Positions 33,687 to 42,863 of a DNA stretch of 64,000 bases are shown here, piece by piece; within the stretch, counting starts at the first letter, position 1; every line of letters starts with the position of its first letter. Both the position numbers and the translations under genes were made by a program. Where the stretch lies: the NCBI RefSeq assembly GCF_003387475.1, contig NZ_QUNO01000014.1, positions 248,001 to 312,000 on the forward strand, written 5' to 3'. The stretch comes from Kutzneria buriramensis (lineage in GTDB: Bacteria > Actinomycetota > Actinomycetes > Mycobacteriales > Pseudonocardiaceae). A model generated the notes under the pieces. That model made no database searches, had not been told where the DNA came from, and saw only the letters and a program-made list of their open reading frames with translations.

Positions 33687-36398
33687 TCACTGCTGCCTGA
33701 TCCGCTCCAGCAGGGCCGCCAGCTGCTGCCGGGGCCCCTGGAGCTCCTCGGGCAGCGCGGCCAGTGCCTCCGTCAGCACCTGCTCCGCCTCGGCCAGCCG
33801 GTCCAGGTCCACCAGCAGCCGCCCGCGCAGCGCCTCGGCCATCGCGGCCTCGGTGAACGCCCCCAGCTGGCGGAACCGCTCGGCGACGGGCGCGACCCGC
33901 ACCAGCGCCTCCCCGAACCGTTCGGTGTTGGCGAGCACCCGAGCCCCGTCGTAGCCGAGCATCGCCTGCTCCCACACCAGCGGCGGCTCACCCGCGCCCA
34001 GCCCGGCGGCCAGCGCGTCGGCGGCGCCGAGGGCGTCCACGGCCCGTTCGTGCGAACCGCCCCACAGCCACGACGTCGCGCACCGACGCCGGCAGGACAG
34101 CTCCTCCAGCGCCATCTCCGCCTGGTGATACGCGTCGGCGGCCGCGGCCAACCGCTGCGCGGCCTCCTCGTCCCGGTCCAGGGAGTCCAGCACCTCGGCG
34201 GAAGCGGCGAGCATCTGCCCGGTCCCGGCCTCGTTGCCGCCGGCCCGGCAGTGCTCGGCGACCTGGTCCAACAGCTCCAGCGCCTGGTCGCCGCGCCCGA
34301 GCTGCCGGTACGCCTTCGACAGCAGGAACCGGGCCCGTGCGACCTCGTCGTCATCGCCGACGCGGACCAGCACCGACAGCGCGTCCTCCACGGAGTCCGC
34401 CAGCTCACCGGCCCGGTCCAGGCCGAGGCACGCGGCGGCCAGGTCGACCTGCGCGTACGCGACGCCGATCCGCTCCTCGGCCGCCGTCAGGGCGGCGATG
34501 GCGTCGACCAGCGCCTCGTAGGCGTCCTTCGCGCGGTCCAACTCCAGCGCCATCCGGCCCCGCTGGTGTGCGGCGCGGCCCCGCAGGCCGGGGTCGGTCG
34601 CGGTCAGCGCCTCGCCGATCGCCTGGTACGCCCCGGCGAGGTCGCCGGCCTGGGCGCGAGCGTTGGCGGCGTACAGCACGGCCCGGCACAGCGCGTTGCA
34701 CGGCCCCACCGCCCGCCACAGGTCGACCGCCCGGTCGAAGTCCTCGACGGCACCGCTGACCTTGGCCCGTTCGAACGCGACGAAGGCGACGGTGTCGGGC
34801 TCGGCGTCCTGCGTGTCCACGCCGGCCAGCAGCGCGGCGGCCTCCTCGTGCCGGTGCATCCCCTGGAGGGCGCTGAGCAGCCGCAGCCGGGCGGCGATCC
34901 GCTGGTCGGGGTTGCCGGTCCGGTCGATCTCCGCGCACGCCTCGGCCAGTGGCCCCTCGTCGCCGCGTCCGGTGAGGCAGTGCAGCACGGTGATCCGCCC
35001 GAGCGCGGCCAGCCGCCGCGGCTCGTCGCCGGCCTCGCCGTACAGGTCGGCGGCCCGCTGCCAGGTCTGCTCGGCCAGCTCCTGATCCTGGCCGGACTGG
35101 AGCGCGCCGAGCGCGTAGAGCCGCCGGGCCAACAGCGCCCCGCCCGCGTCGGGAAACGTCTCGTCGAAATGGGCCCAGGTGGCGAACGCCTCCGCGATGT
35201 CCAGCCGCGCCCACTGCCTCTCGGCCAGCTCGACCAGTTCCTCGGCGGACGCCGGCAGCTCGACCTTCGGCGGCGCGGGCACCGGCCGCGCGGCGGCCTT
35301 GCGGGCGGGCCCGGACAGCGGCAGGTGCTCCACGATCGGCTCGGCGGCGAGAACCTCGCCGATCAGGCGGCCGATCTCGCCGGTGCCGTTGCGGGCGTCG
35401 AACCGCGCGGACAGCGCCCTCGCCCGCTCCGTCAGCTCGTCCCGGAGCTCGGTCACGCCGATTTCGTCAGACCCCCGGCGTACGGTCAGTCCAGCGTGAC
35501 CCGCGTCGGCGACCCGATCCAGCGCCCCCGCAGCCGCGGCGCTGAACCACATCTCCGCCAGCGGCGTCGGCGGCTCGTCCAGCCAGGGCAGATGGCGCTC
35601 GACCAGCTCCAGCGCCCGCGCGTGATTGCCGGTGCGGGTGCAGAAGGTGACATGGTCGGCCACTTCGTGCAGATCGGCGCGGTTGGCCTGGATCGCGCGG
35701 TACGCCGTGCGGTGCGCGTCGGCGGCCTCGGCCAGCCGGCCCGTGCGCAGGTACGGGATCAGCAGGCCGGTGAGGATGCCCTGCGGCTGCTCCACGCAGG
35801 TCAGCTCGCCGGCCAGCACCGGCAGCGCCAGCGCGACCGCGTCCTCGTGGCGCTCCTGCCAGGCCAGGTACGCCACCTTCGAGCTGGGCTCGCAGCCCAC
35901 GCAGTCGGCCATCGCGCCGCGCGGCGTGGCGCACCACAGCCGGTACTGTTCGGCCGCGGTCTCCCGGTCGCCGATGTGCTGCGCGACCGACGACCGGTAC
36001 TGGTGCACCGGGTTCATCGAGTGCCCGGCCAACCGGTAGCGGCGCTCCATGTCGTTGAGCACGCCGTAGGTCCGGTCCAGCGGCACCTCGGGGAACTTGG
36101 TCAGCGAGTTGACCATCCACTTGAAGTACCAGAACAGGTGGTGGTCCTGGCTCGGGTCGCCCTCGCCGCGGTCGTAGGCGGCCAGGCACCAGGAGAAGGT
36201 GACGAACGCCTTGGCCGGCTCGCCGCCGTACTGGTACGCGGTCGTGGCCAGCAGCCGGGTCACGTACTTGAGCCGGTCGATGCCCGAGGCGTCCACGTGC
36301 CGCAGCAGCTCCTCGACCGCCGCCACCTGCCCGCGCCCGTACGGCATGCGGCCGACCTGGTCGAGACGGTCGGCCAGCTCGTCCTCGGAAAAGCTCAC
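33687..36398 (-). CDS. Large TPR-repeat protein paired with Hsp90
   Basis: Predicted 903-residue soluble protein made almost entirely of helical repeats. Many units fit the TPR pattern (for example GDEPRRLAALGRITVLHCL, ARFLLSKAYRQLGRGDQALE, AAQRLAAAADAYHQAEMALE). No catalytic or membrane segment is visible. Its GTG start overlaps the Hsp90-family stop (GTGA), so the two are made in step. TPR proteins are classic Hsp90 partners in eukaryotes, but this Hsp90 lacks an MEEVD tail, so any interaction would differ. I recognise no specific family. Confidence 0.85.
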   Translation of the reverse strand: MSFSEDELADRLDQVGRMPYGRGQVAAVEELLRHVDASGIDRLKYVTRLLATTAYQYGGEPAKAFVTFSWCLAAYDRGEGDPSQDHHLFWYFKWMVNSLTKFPEVPLDRTYGVLNDMERRYRLAGHSMNPVHQYRSSVAQHIGDRETAAEQYRLWCATPRGAMADCVGCEPSSKVAYLAWQERHEDAVALALPVLAGELTCVEQPQGILTGLLIPYLRTGRLAEAADAHRTAYRAIQANRADLHEVADHVTFCTRTGNHARALELVERHLPWLDEPPTPLAEMWFSAAAAGALDRVADAGHAGLTVRRGSDEIGVTELRDELTERARALSARFDARNGTGEIGRLIGEVLAAEPIVEHLPLSGPARKAAARPVPAPPKVELPASAEELVELAERQWARLDIAEAFATWAHFDETFPDAGGALLARRLYALGALQSGQDQELAEQTWQRAADLYGEAGDEPRRLAALGRITVLHCLTGRGDEGPLAEACAEIDRTGNPDQRIAARLRLLSALQGMHRHEEAAALLAGVDTQDAEPDTVAFVAFERAKVSGAVEDFDRAVDLWRAVGPCNALCRAVLYAANARAQAGDLAGAYQAIGEALTATDPGLRGRAAHQRGRMALELDRAKDAYEALVDAIAALTAAEERIGVAYAQVDLAAACLGLDRAGELADSVEDALSVLVRVGDDDEVARARFLLSKAYRQLGRGDQALELLDQVAEHCRAGGNEAGTGQMLAASAEVLDSLDRDEEAAQRLAAAADAYHQAEMALEELSCRRRCATSWLWGGSHERAVDALGAADALAAGLGAGEPPLVWEQAMLGYDGARVLANTERFGEALVRVAPVAERFRQLGAFTEAAMAEALRGRLLVDLDRLAEAEQVLTEALAALPEELQGPRQQLAALLERIRQQ

Positions 36399-38179
36399 AG
36401 ATTCCCCTCATCGAGCTGGCTGGGGGCGGGCACGGCCTGGTCGAGCAGGCCGAGGAAGGACCGGTTGAGCAGCGCGGCGTCGGCCGGCCGGATCGGGTGG
36501 TAGCCCAGCAGCAGCGCCTGCCCGTACAGCGCCTCCACCGACAGTCCGACCAGGTCCGGGTCGGTCAGCCCGCACACCCGCCGCACCAGCGGGTTGCGGT
36601 GGTTGAGCACCAGCTGCGGCCGGTCGTCGGCGGGCTTGTCGAACGCCGACAGCACGCCGGCCCACAGCTCGTCCACCCGCTGCTTGGTGGCGCGCAGCTC
36701 CGCCTGGAACGCGGCCGACCGGTCCACCAGGAACAACACCGGCAGCGACGCCGGCTCGTAGGAGCGCAGCACCACCTCGCAGCCCAGCCGGTCCATCGCC
36801 CGCTGCGCGGCGGCCAGGAACGGCCGCAGCGCCAGCTCGGCGGCCGGCGGCACGGCGTCGAACCGGGTCGCCAGGTCGGTCGGATCCAGGCGGGCCACGG
36901 TCAGCCCCGGCTCGATCGCCGGCAGCCGCTCGATGATTTCCGCGTCGTACGTGTAGCCGCCGTTGACCAGCGCGATGTCCTGGGCCGCGGCCACGCCGGC
37001 AAGCTGCCGGAAGTCGTCGGCGGTGGCGCAGTAGCGGACCTCGCCGTGCTGGGCCCGGAAGTCGGCCAGCGTCATCCGGCCGACGTTGGTCTCCATCGGC
37101 CACCACTGCTCGACCAGCCGCAGCATGTCGTCGTCGTGCAGGGCCAGCGCCTTCACGCCCAGGTGGTGCACGCCGAGGAACTTGTGCAGCCGGGCCTGGT
37201 CGGCGCGGGCCAGCCCGACCAGCCAGCCCCGCAGCTGATCGCCCAGCGCCTGGCGGGTGGTGTCCAGGAGGCTGTCGGCGTACAGGGCCTCGCGGCTCGC
37301 GGTCGGCCGCAGCTCGCCGGCGTCCACCACGCAGCGCGCGAAGAACGCCCAGTCCGGCAGCAGGCCCTGCGCGCTCTCGGTGAGCAGCATGCCCTTCAGG
37401 TACACGCGGTGCCCGGCGTGCTCGGCCGGGTTCGCCGGGAACGGCAGCACGTAGGCGACGCCGGTGAGGCCGGCCTCCGGCACCGCCAGGTCGATCACGT
37501 CGAACGGGGTGAAGCCCAGCACCTCCTGGGCGTAGCCGACCAGGTCGGCCCGGCGGACGCCCGGCTCCCGGTCGTCCTGCCGCCACGGCGCGCCGTCGCC
37601 GCTGACCGGCTTGCCGTCGACGACGACCGGCCACGGCAGCATCGAGCCGTACAGGCGGGCCAGCTCGGCCACCGTCGGCGGCTCGAACCACTGCTCCGAG
37701 CCGGGGCGGGCGGCCAGCTCCACCGTCGTGCCGACCTCGTCGCGCTGGGCCGGCTTGATGTCGTACGTGCCGTCGGAACGCCCCGTCCACAGCACCGCCG
37801 GCGCGCCCTCGGCGCGGGTGGTCACCCGCACCTCGTCGGCCACCAGGAACGCCGAGAGAAGGCCGATGCCGAACTGGCCGAGGAACTCGTGGCGGGCGAA
37901 GCCCAGCTCGTCGCGCTTGGAGCTGCGGCCGATGGTCGCCAGCAGCTCGTGCACCTGCGCCTCGGTCAGCCCGATTCCCGTGTCGGTCACGGTCACCGCG
38001 CCCGCGGCCGTCGCGATGCGGATGTCCGCCGGCGCGCCCGGCTCCCCGACCCGCCGCGCCGTCACCGCGTCCACCGCGTTCTGCATCAGTTCACGCAGGT
38101 AGACCCGGGGACTGGCGTACAGGTGGTGGCTGAGCAGGTCGACGACACCGCGCAGGTCGACCTGGAACGTGCGGTTCAC
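36395..38179 (-). CDS. Hsp90 family (HtpG-like) protein
   Basis: Predicted 594-residue GHKL ATPase of the Hsp90 family. The N domain has YLRELMQNAVDAVTARR (ATP-site E and N), VTDTGIGLTEAQVHELLATIG, and lid GQFGIGLLSAFLVADEV. The middle domain has the RPTASREAL-type segment (LRPTASREALYADSL) with the catalytic-arginine region. Shorter than E. coli HtpG (624) and divergent in the C-terminal third. GTG start behind GGGGGAAG. It leads a two-gene operon with the TPR protein. A client is not evident. Confidence 0.9.
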   Translation of the reverse strand: MNRTFQVDLRGVVDLLSHHLYASPRVYLRELMQNAVDAVTARRVGEPGAPADIRIATAAGAVTVTDTGIGLTEAQVHELLATIGRSSKRDELGFARHEFLGQFGIGLLSAFLVADEVRVTTRAEGAPAVLWTGRSDGTYDIKPAQRDEVGTTVELAARPGSEQWFEPPTVAELARLYGSMLPWPVVVDGKPVSGDGAPWRQDDREPGVRRADLVGYAQEVLGFTPFDVIDLAVPEAGLTGVAYVLPFPANPAEHAGHRVYLKGMLLTESAQGLLPDWAFFARCVVDAGELRPTASREALYADSLLDTTRQALGDQLRGWLVGLARADQARLHKFLGVHHLGVKALALHDDDMLRLVEQWWPMETNVGRMTLADFRAQHGEVRYCATADDFRQLAGVAAAQDIALVNGGYTYDAEIIERLPAIEPGLTVARLDPTDLATRFDAVPPAAELALRPFLAAAQRAMDRLGCEVVLRSYEPASLPVLFLVDRSAAFQAELRATKQRVDELWAGVLSAFDKPADDRPQLVLNHRNPLVRRVCGLTDPDLVGLSVEALYGQALLLGYHPIRPADAALLNRSFLGLLDQAVPAPSQLDEGNL

Positions 38180-38277
38180 GGCGCTGACTTCCCCCTGGCG
38201 TGGGTGCTGACCGGGTCAACTATGCCTGTTCCGGGCGGCAAGGGTAGATGGTTGTGGACGGACGTGCGGTCAAGTTT

Positions 38278-38294
38278 CGCGTACCGGGTACGCG
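38278..38294. promoter_or_regulatory. 17-bp palindrome between Hsp90 and PPOX genes
   Basis: CGCGTACC-G-GGTACGCG, perfect 8-bp arms around one base, in the 247-bp divergent intergenic region. It could be an operator for either gene. It does not look like CIRCE or HAIR heat-shock elements. Confidence 0.5.
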
Positions 38295-38426
38295 GAATCC
38301 GGCAAACCCCGCCCTTTTCGGCGACGTGTTCGCAGCGTGACCGATCGTGTGATCTCCGTGGCCGATACCGGCTTTCCTTGCCGCGTAAGGTCGAAACCGG
38401 AACAACTGTCGTCGAGGGGGGACACC

Positions 38427-39041
38427 TTGCACGAGATCACGTCCGTCGAGGAGCTGACCGCGCTGGTCGGCGAGCCGATTCGCCGGGTCGCCGAGAAGGT
38501 CCGGCCCGCGCTGCACGAGTTGGACCGGCAGTGGCTGGCCGCCTCGCCGTTCTGCCTGATCGGCACCAGCGACGCCGAGGGCAACTGCGACGTGTCGCCG
38601 AAGGGCGACCCGCCCGGCTTCACGCTGGTGCTGGACGACCGCACCATCGCCGTGCCCGACCGCCCCGGCAACAAGCGGGTCGACGGGTGGCACAACGTCA
38701 TCGCCAACCCGCACGTCGGCCTGCTCTACGTGGTGCCCGGCCGGGACGACACGCTGCGCATCAACGGCCGCGCCCGGCTGCTGTCCGACGCCCCGTTCTT
38801 CGACGACATGATCGTCAAGGGCAATCGGCCGCGGATCGTCATGCTGGTGGAGATCGACGAGGTGTTCGGCCACTGCGCCAAGGCGTTCATGCGCTCCTCG
38901 CTGTGGAAGCCCGAGACCTGGGACCCCGACGCCATCGCCTCGCGTGCCGTCATCGCCAAGGCCACCGACGCCGCCGAGGTCCCCCTGGCCGAACTCGAGG
39001 AGTACTACAGCCCGGCCGTCTACAGCACCCGCCTCTACTGA
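38427..39041 (+). CDS. PPOX-type flavoprotein (MSMEG_1061-like)
   Basis: Predicted 204-residue FMN-binding split-barrel protein of the pyridoxamine-phosphate-oxidase superfamily. The core runs FCLIGTSDAEGNCDVSPKGD, TIAVPDRPGNKRVDGWHNVI and VGLLYVVPGRDDTLRINGRA; the C-terminal helix carries HCAKAFMRSSLW. TTG at 38427 is preferred because GAGGGGGGA precedes it; the frame is open further upstream without a site. Such proteins reduce quinones or F420-type substrates, but the reaction here is unassigned. Confidence 0.85.
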   Translation: MHEITSVEELTALVGEPIRRVAEKVRPALHELDRQWLAASPFCLIGTSDAEGNCDVSPKGDPPGFTLVLDDRTIAVPDRPGNKRVDGWHNVIANPHVGLLYVVPGRDDTLRINGRARLLSDAPFFDDMIVKGNRPRIVMLVEIDEVFGHCAKAFMRSSLWKPETWDPDAIASRAVIAKATDAAEVPLAELEEYYSPAVYSTRLY

Positions 39042-39047
39042 CGCTCG

Positions 39048-39089
39048 GAAGGGGCATTTCTGGCGTTCAACGCCAGGAATGCCCCCTTC
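39048..39089. terminator. Bidirectional hairpin
   Basis: Near-perfect 18-bp stem (GAAGGGGCATTTCTGGCG and an imperfect complement) with loop TTCAA, between the convergent PPOX and aldo-keto reductase genes. Confidence 0.75.
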
Positions 39090-39095
39090 ACTGCG

Positions 39096-40139
39096 TCAGG
39101 CGCCGCGCTCGGCCGGCGACAGGCGGCGCAGCCGGGCGTCGGCGAAGTGCGGCAGCACCTTGTCGATGTCCGACGGGTTGAGGTCGGTGCCCGGCGGCAC
39201 CAGCTCGTCGATGCGGTCCAGCACGTCGTCGGACAGCCGCACGTCCGCCGCCGCCACCAGGTCGTCCAGCTGCTCGACCGTGCGCGGGCCGATGATCATC
39301 GAGCTCACCGCCGGGTGGCTGAGCACGAAGCCCAGCGCCAGGTGGGTCAGCGACAGGCCCGCCTCGGCCGCCAGCTTCAGCAGCTCCTCCACCACGTCCA
39401 GCTTGCGCTGGTTGCCCGGCAGCGATTCGTCGAACTTGTGCGACACGATCTGCCGGAAGGCGTTCAGCTCGATGCCGGTCTCCCGGCGGTAGCGGCCGGT
39501 CAGCCAGCCGCTGGCCAGCGGGCTCCAGGTCAGCACGCCCATGCCGTAGCGCTGCGCCGTCGGCAGCACCGCCTTCTCGATGCCCCGCACGAAGATCGAG
39601 TACGGCGGCTGCTCGGTGTGGAACGGCACGTGCCCGCGCCGCTCCGCCGTCCAGCGGGCCTCCACGATCTGCTCGGCGCCGAAGTCCGAGCAGCCGATCG
39701 CCAGCACCTTGCCCTCGCGCACCAGGTCCGACAGCACCGACAGCGTCTCGTCGATGTCCGTGCGCGGGTCCGGCCGATGCACCTGGTACAGGTCGATCCG
39801 GTCCGTGCCCAGCCGGCGCAGGCTGTCCTCCACCGCACGCCGGATCCACCGGCGGGACGACCCGCCCATGTTCGGGTCCTGGCCCATCGGGAAGAACACC
39901 TTCGTGCCCAGCACGACCTCGTCGCGCCGGTCCCGCACGGCCTTGCCGACGATCTCCTCCGACTCGCCGTCGGAGTACATGTCGGCGGTGTCGACGAAGT
40001 TGATCCCCGCGTCCAGCGCCGCGTGCACCAGCCGTGCCGCGTCCGCGTGATCGGCGTTGCCCCACGCGCCCAGCATCATCGTGCCAAGGCAGTACCGGCT
40101 GACGGAGATTCCGGTCCGCCCCAATGTAGTCCTACGCAT
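39096..40139 (-). CDS. Aldo/keto reductase
   Basis: Predicted 347-residue NADPH-dependent (beta/alpha)8 oxidoreductase. Visible are FVDTADMYSDGESEEIVGKA (catalytic D and Y), VVLGTKVFFP (K), LGTDRIDLYQVHRPDP (H), and the C-terminal cofactor loop IIGPRTVEQLDD. Substrate undefined; the shape fits AKR11/12-like general stress enzymes. ATG at 40139 follows GTGGGGG. Its start lies 19 bp from the end of the HD pseudogene on the same strand, so it may be cotranscribed with the PptH/PptT operon. Confidence 0.92.
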   Translation of the reverse strand: MRRTTLGRTGISVSRYCLGTMMLGAWGNADHADAARLVHAALDAGINFVDTADMYSDGESEEIVGKAVRDRRDEVVLGTKVFFPMGQDPNMGGSSRRWIRRAVEDSLRRLGTDRIDLYQVHRPDPRTDIDETLSVLSDLVREGKVLAIGCSDFGAEQIVEARWTAERRGHVPFHTEQPPYSIFVRGIEKAVLPTAQRYGMGVLTWSPLASGWLTGRYRRETGIELNAFRQIVSHKFDESLPGNQRKLDVVEELLKLAAEAGLSLTHLALGFVLSHPAVSSMIIGPRTVEQLDDLVAAADVRLSDDVLDRIDELVPPGTDLNPSDIDKVLPHFADARLRRLSPAERGA

Positions 40140-40158
40140 GTCCCCCACTTTCTCGGTC

Positions 40159-40764
40159 CTACCGCAATGTACCCAGCTCGCGGGCGATGTTGCGGCGGGC
40201 GCTGGATTCCCAGCGGTCGCGGCCGGTCGAGGTGAGGAAGATTCGTTCCCGGTCCAGGAAGAACTGCAGGACCTCCGAACGCCGGATGAGCCAGACGTCG
40301 TCCGGGACGGCGGAGTACTCGTGTCGCACCGCCGAGGCATAGACGTCTTAATCCTCGGCGGGGGAGCCAAGAATGGCGAGGTCGGCGTCGAGCAACGCGC
40401 AGGCGGCTGTGTCATCGGGATCGGCGGCATGGTGGACAGTCGCCATCACCAGCTCGCACACGCGGTCGGCGACCGAGTCGAGGTGGGACCGACCGAGCCA
40501 CGAGCGAGCCCAGGCGGCGCTGGCGATTTCGTCCATGGTGGGCATGGCGTTGTAGATGACGTCGTGGGCGCAGGCGGCGAGGACCAGCACGGCCTCTTCC
40601 CGCTCGGTCAACGGAACCAGGGGCACGGCGTCGCGAACCACGGCCCGGACGTGCGAGAGACCGTGGTAGCGGCGGTGGGGTTCGCTGTAGCGGGCGACGA
40701 TGTCCGTCTCGACGGGAACGCCACCGAGTGCGGAAACTGCCGTGCGCCAGGCGAGATCAGGCAA
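40159..40764 (-). pseudogene. HD-domain phosphohydrolase with internal TAA
   Basis: The family is a roughly 200-residue predicted metal-dependent HD hydrolase. YHGLSHVRAVVRDA (first H), LAACAHDVIYNAMP (HD pair) and LMATVHHAADPDDTAACALLDADLAIL are clear. At 40348-40350 the codon is TAA, exactly where relatives are expected to have an aromatic residue before the YASAVRHEYSAVPDD segment. The same frame then continues to RNIARELGTLR and a proper TAG at 40159, giving 201 codons. One base change would restore it. TTG start overlaps the PPTase stop by 8 bp. A truncated but active core is possible, since HD and metal residues come first. Confidence 0.8.
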
Positions 40765-41356
40765 CCGGCACCACGATCGACGTCAGCACGAAGCCGTCCC
40801 GGATCAGCCAGCGGCCGGTGAAGCCGCTGACGGGGCCGGGAACCAGGATGCGCGCCGAGAAGGTGCCGTCGCCGAAGGACAGCTCCGCCTCGGAGAAGTC
40901 GAGGAACACCCGGGCCAGCGGGAACCACGCCTTGTACACGCTTTCCTTGGCGCTGAAGAGAAGTCGCCCGTGCACCGAGGTCTCGGACGGCAGCGCGATG
41001 GCCTCCAGCACGCCGTCGGGCAGCGGCTCGTCGGGCTCGGCGTCGATGCCGATGGTGACGATGTCCCTCGCGTAGGCCAGGGTAGCGGCCCGGTAGCCGG
41101 CGCAGTGGGTCATGCTGCCGACGACGCCGGCCGGCCACTGCGGAGCACCCCGTTCCCCTGGCAGCACAGGGGTTTCGGGCAGGCCGAGGGACTTCATCGC
41201 CTGCCGCGCGCAGTACCGGACGGTGCTGAACTCCCGCCGCCGCTTGTCGACGGCGCGGGCGATGACCGCCTCCTCCTCGGGGAACAACGTCACGGCGGAG
41301 TGGTCGTCGAACGCCTCGGCGTAGGCCACGCCGGCGGGCAGCAGGTCCTCGATCAC
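40757..41356 (-). CDS. pptT: 4'-phosphopantetheinyl transferase (PptT-like)
   Basis: Predicted 199-residue Sfp-type enzyme that moves phosphopantetheine from CoA to acyl- and peptidyl-carrier proteins of fatty acid, polyketide and peptide synthases. VVGSMTHCAGYRAAT, IVTIGIDAEPDE (metal D and E) and RLLFSAKESVYKAWFPL (W/FxxKExxxK) are the family marks. GTG start overlaps the PptH stop. The order PptH-PptT is the same as Rv2795c-Rv2794c in Mycobacterium tuberculosis. Confidence 0.92.
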   Translation of the reverse strand: MIEDLLPAGVAYAEAFDDHSAVTLFPEEEAVIARAVDKRRREFSTVRYCARQAMKSLGLPETPVLPGERGAPQWPAGVVGSMTHCAGYRAATLAYARDIVTIGIDAEPDEPLPDGVLEAIALPSETSVHGRLLFSAKESVYKAWFPLARVFLDFSEAELSFGDGTFSARILVPGPVSGFTGRWLIRDGFVLTSIVVPVA

Positions 41357-42180
41357 GGCTTCACCGGCAGGATCTGACGCAGCCAGTTGTCGCTGCGCCC
41401 CCACTTCTTCCACTCCCGCGGGTAGCCCACGGAGACCTCCTCGAACCGGACGTCGTCGTAGTGCGTGGTGCGCGGGATGTGCAGGTGACCGTAGACGGAA
41501 CAGGCGGAGCGGAACCGGGTGTGCCAGTCGGCGGTGAGCACGGTGCCACACCACTGGGCGAACTCGGGGTAGTACATGACCCGCGTGGGCTCCCGCACCA
41601 TCGGCCAGTGGTTGATCAGCACGGTCGGCAGGTCGGCCGGCAGCGCGGACAGCCGCTTCTCGGTCAGCTCGACCCGCGCCTCGCACCACGCCTCGCGGCT
41701 CGGATACGGGTCGGGGTGCAGGAAGTACTCGTCGGTGCAGACGACGCCGGCCTCGTGCGCCTTGGCCAGCGCCTCTTCCTTGTTGTTCGTGCCCTCGGGA
41801 CGGAAAGTGTAGTCGTAGAGCAGGAACAGCGGCGCGATCACCGCCGGGCCGCCCTCGCCGGGCCAGATCGGGTAGTCGTCCTCGGGCGTGACCACGTCCA
41901 GTCGCCGGCACATCTCGACGAGGTAGTCGTAGCGCTCGACCCCGCGCAACTGCACCGGATCGTCCTTCGGCGTCCACAGCTCGTGGTTGCCGGGCACCCA
42001 GATCACCTTGGCGAAGCGCTCCCGCAGCAGCCCCAGCGCCCACTCGATGTCCGTGGACATCTCGCCGACGTCGCCGGCGACGATCAGCCAGTCGTCGTCC
42101 GACGTGGGCCGCAGCCCCTCGGTGATCGTCCGGTTCTCCTCGTACGCGACGTGCAGGTCGCTGACCGCGAGCAGCTTCAC
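41353..42180 (-). CDS. pptH: PptH-like metallophosphoesterase
   Basis: Predicted 275-residue calcineurin-fold hydrolase. Metal-site motifs: VSDLHVAYEE (DxH), LIVAGDVGEMS (GDxG), VWVPGNHELW (GNHE), INHWPM (H) and VYGHLHIP (GHxH). In M. tuberculosis the orthologous PptH removes phosphopantetheine from carrier proteins and opposes PptT; the conserved pairing here argues for the same role. GTG start lies in a 4-bp overlap with the response regulator, so PptH/PptT appear translationally coupled to a two-component system. Confidence 0.88.
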   Translation of the reverse strand: MKLLAVSDLHVAYEENRTITEGLRPTSDDDWLIVAGDVGEMSTDIEWALGLLRERFAKVIWVPGNHELWTPKDDPVQLRGVERYDYLVEMCRRLDVVTPEDDYPIWPGEGGPAVIAPLFLLYDYTFRPEGTNNKEEALAKAHEAGVVCTDEYFLHPDPYPSREAWCEARVELTEKRLSALPADLPTVLINHWPMVREPTRVMYYPEFAQWCGTVLTADWHTRFRSACSVYGHLHIPRTTHYDDVRFEEVSVGYPREWKKWGRSDNWLRQILPVKP

Positions 42181-42863
42181 CCGTCGATCGTAGGCAATCT
42201 AGGGGGTCGGGGGCGGCCTTGTGACGAATTGCCCGTGATGTGTGCGAGAACGGCTAGTACCCGCCGGTTGTCGTCGTCGGACGCGGCCAGCCCGAGCTTG
42301 CCGAAGATCGAGGCGATGTGCTTGCTCACGGCGCTGTCGGACAGGAACAGCCGCTGCCCGATGGCCGCGTTGGACCGGCCCTCGGCCATCAGCTCCAGCA
42401 CCTCGCGCTCCCGCGGGCTGAGCCGGGCCAGCGGCGGCGTGCCGCTGATCAGCTTGGCCACCACGTCCGGGTCCATGGCGGTGCCGCCGGCGGCGACCCG
42501 CCGCAGCGCGTCCACGAACTGCTCGTCGTTGAAGACACGGTCCTTGAGCAGGTACCCGACACCCGCGCCGCCGTCGGCGAGCAGCTCACGGGCGTAGAGC
42601 TGCTGGACGTGCTGCGACAGCACGACAACCGGCAGCCCCGGATGCGTGCGGCGGGCCTCGATGGCCGCGCGCAGGCCCTCGTCGGTGAAGGTCGGCGGCA
42701 GCCGCACGTCCACCACGGCCACGTCCGGCCGGTGCTCGATCAGCGCGGCCAGCAGCTCCGGCCCGGACTCGACCGCCGCGACCACCTCGAAGTCGTACGC
42801 CTCCAGCAGCCGAGTCAGTCCGGCTCGGAGCAGGTAGACGTCCTCCGCGATGACAACTCGCAC
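42177..42863 (-). CDS. NarL/LuxR-type response regulator
   Basis: Predicted 228-residue regulator. The receiver domain (1-125) has VVIAEDVYLLRAGL (acidic pocket), VAVVDVRLPPTFTDEG (phospho-acceptor D), VVVLSQH and GYLLKDRV (K). The LuxR-type output domain has LSPREREVLELMAEGRSNAAI and FLSDSAVSKHIASIFGKL. Its GTG start lies 49 bp inside the kinase gene, and its TGA overlaps the PptH start. Target promoters are unknown. Confidence 0.92.
   Translation of the reverse strand: MRVVIAEDVYLLRAGLTRLLEAYDFEVVAAVESGPELLAALIEHRPDVAVVDVRLPPTFTDEGLRAAIEARRTHPGLPVVVLSQHVQQLYARELLADGGAGVGYLLKDRVFNDEQFVDALRRVAAGGTAMDPDVVAKLISGTPPLARLSPREREVLELMAEGRSNAAIGQRLFLSDSAVSKHIASIFGKLGLAASDDDNRRVLAVLAHITGNSSQGRPRPPRLPTIDG

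Noticed and set aside
40757-41356. PPTase as a sign of a nearby biosynthetic gene cluster
   Set aside because: It pairs with PptH as in mycobacteria, and no PKS or NRPS gene occurs in the window.
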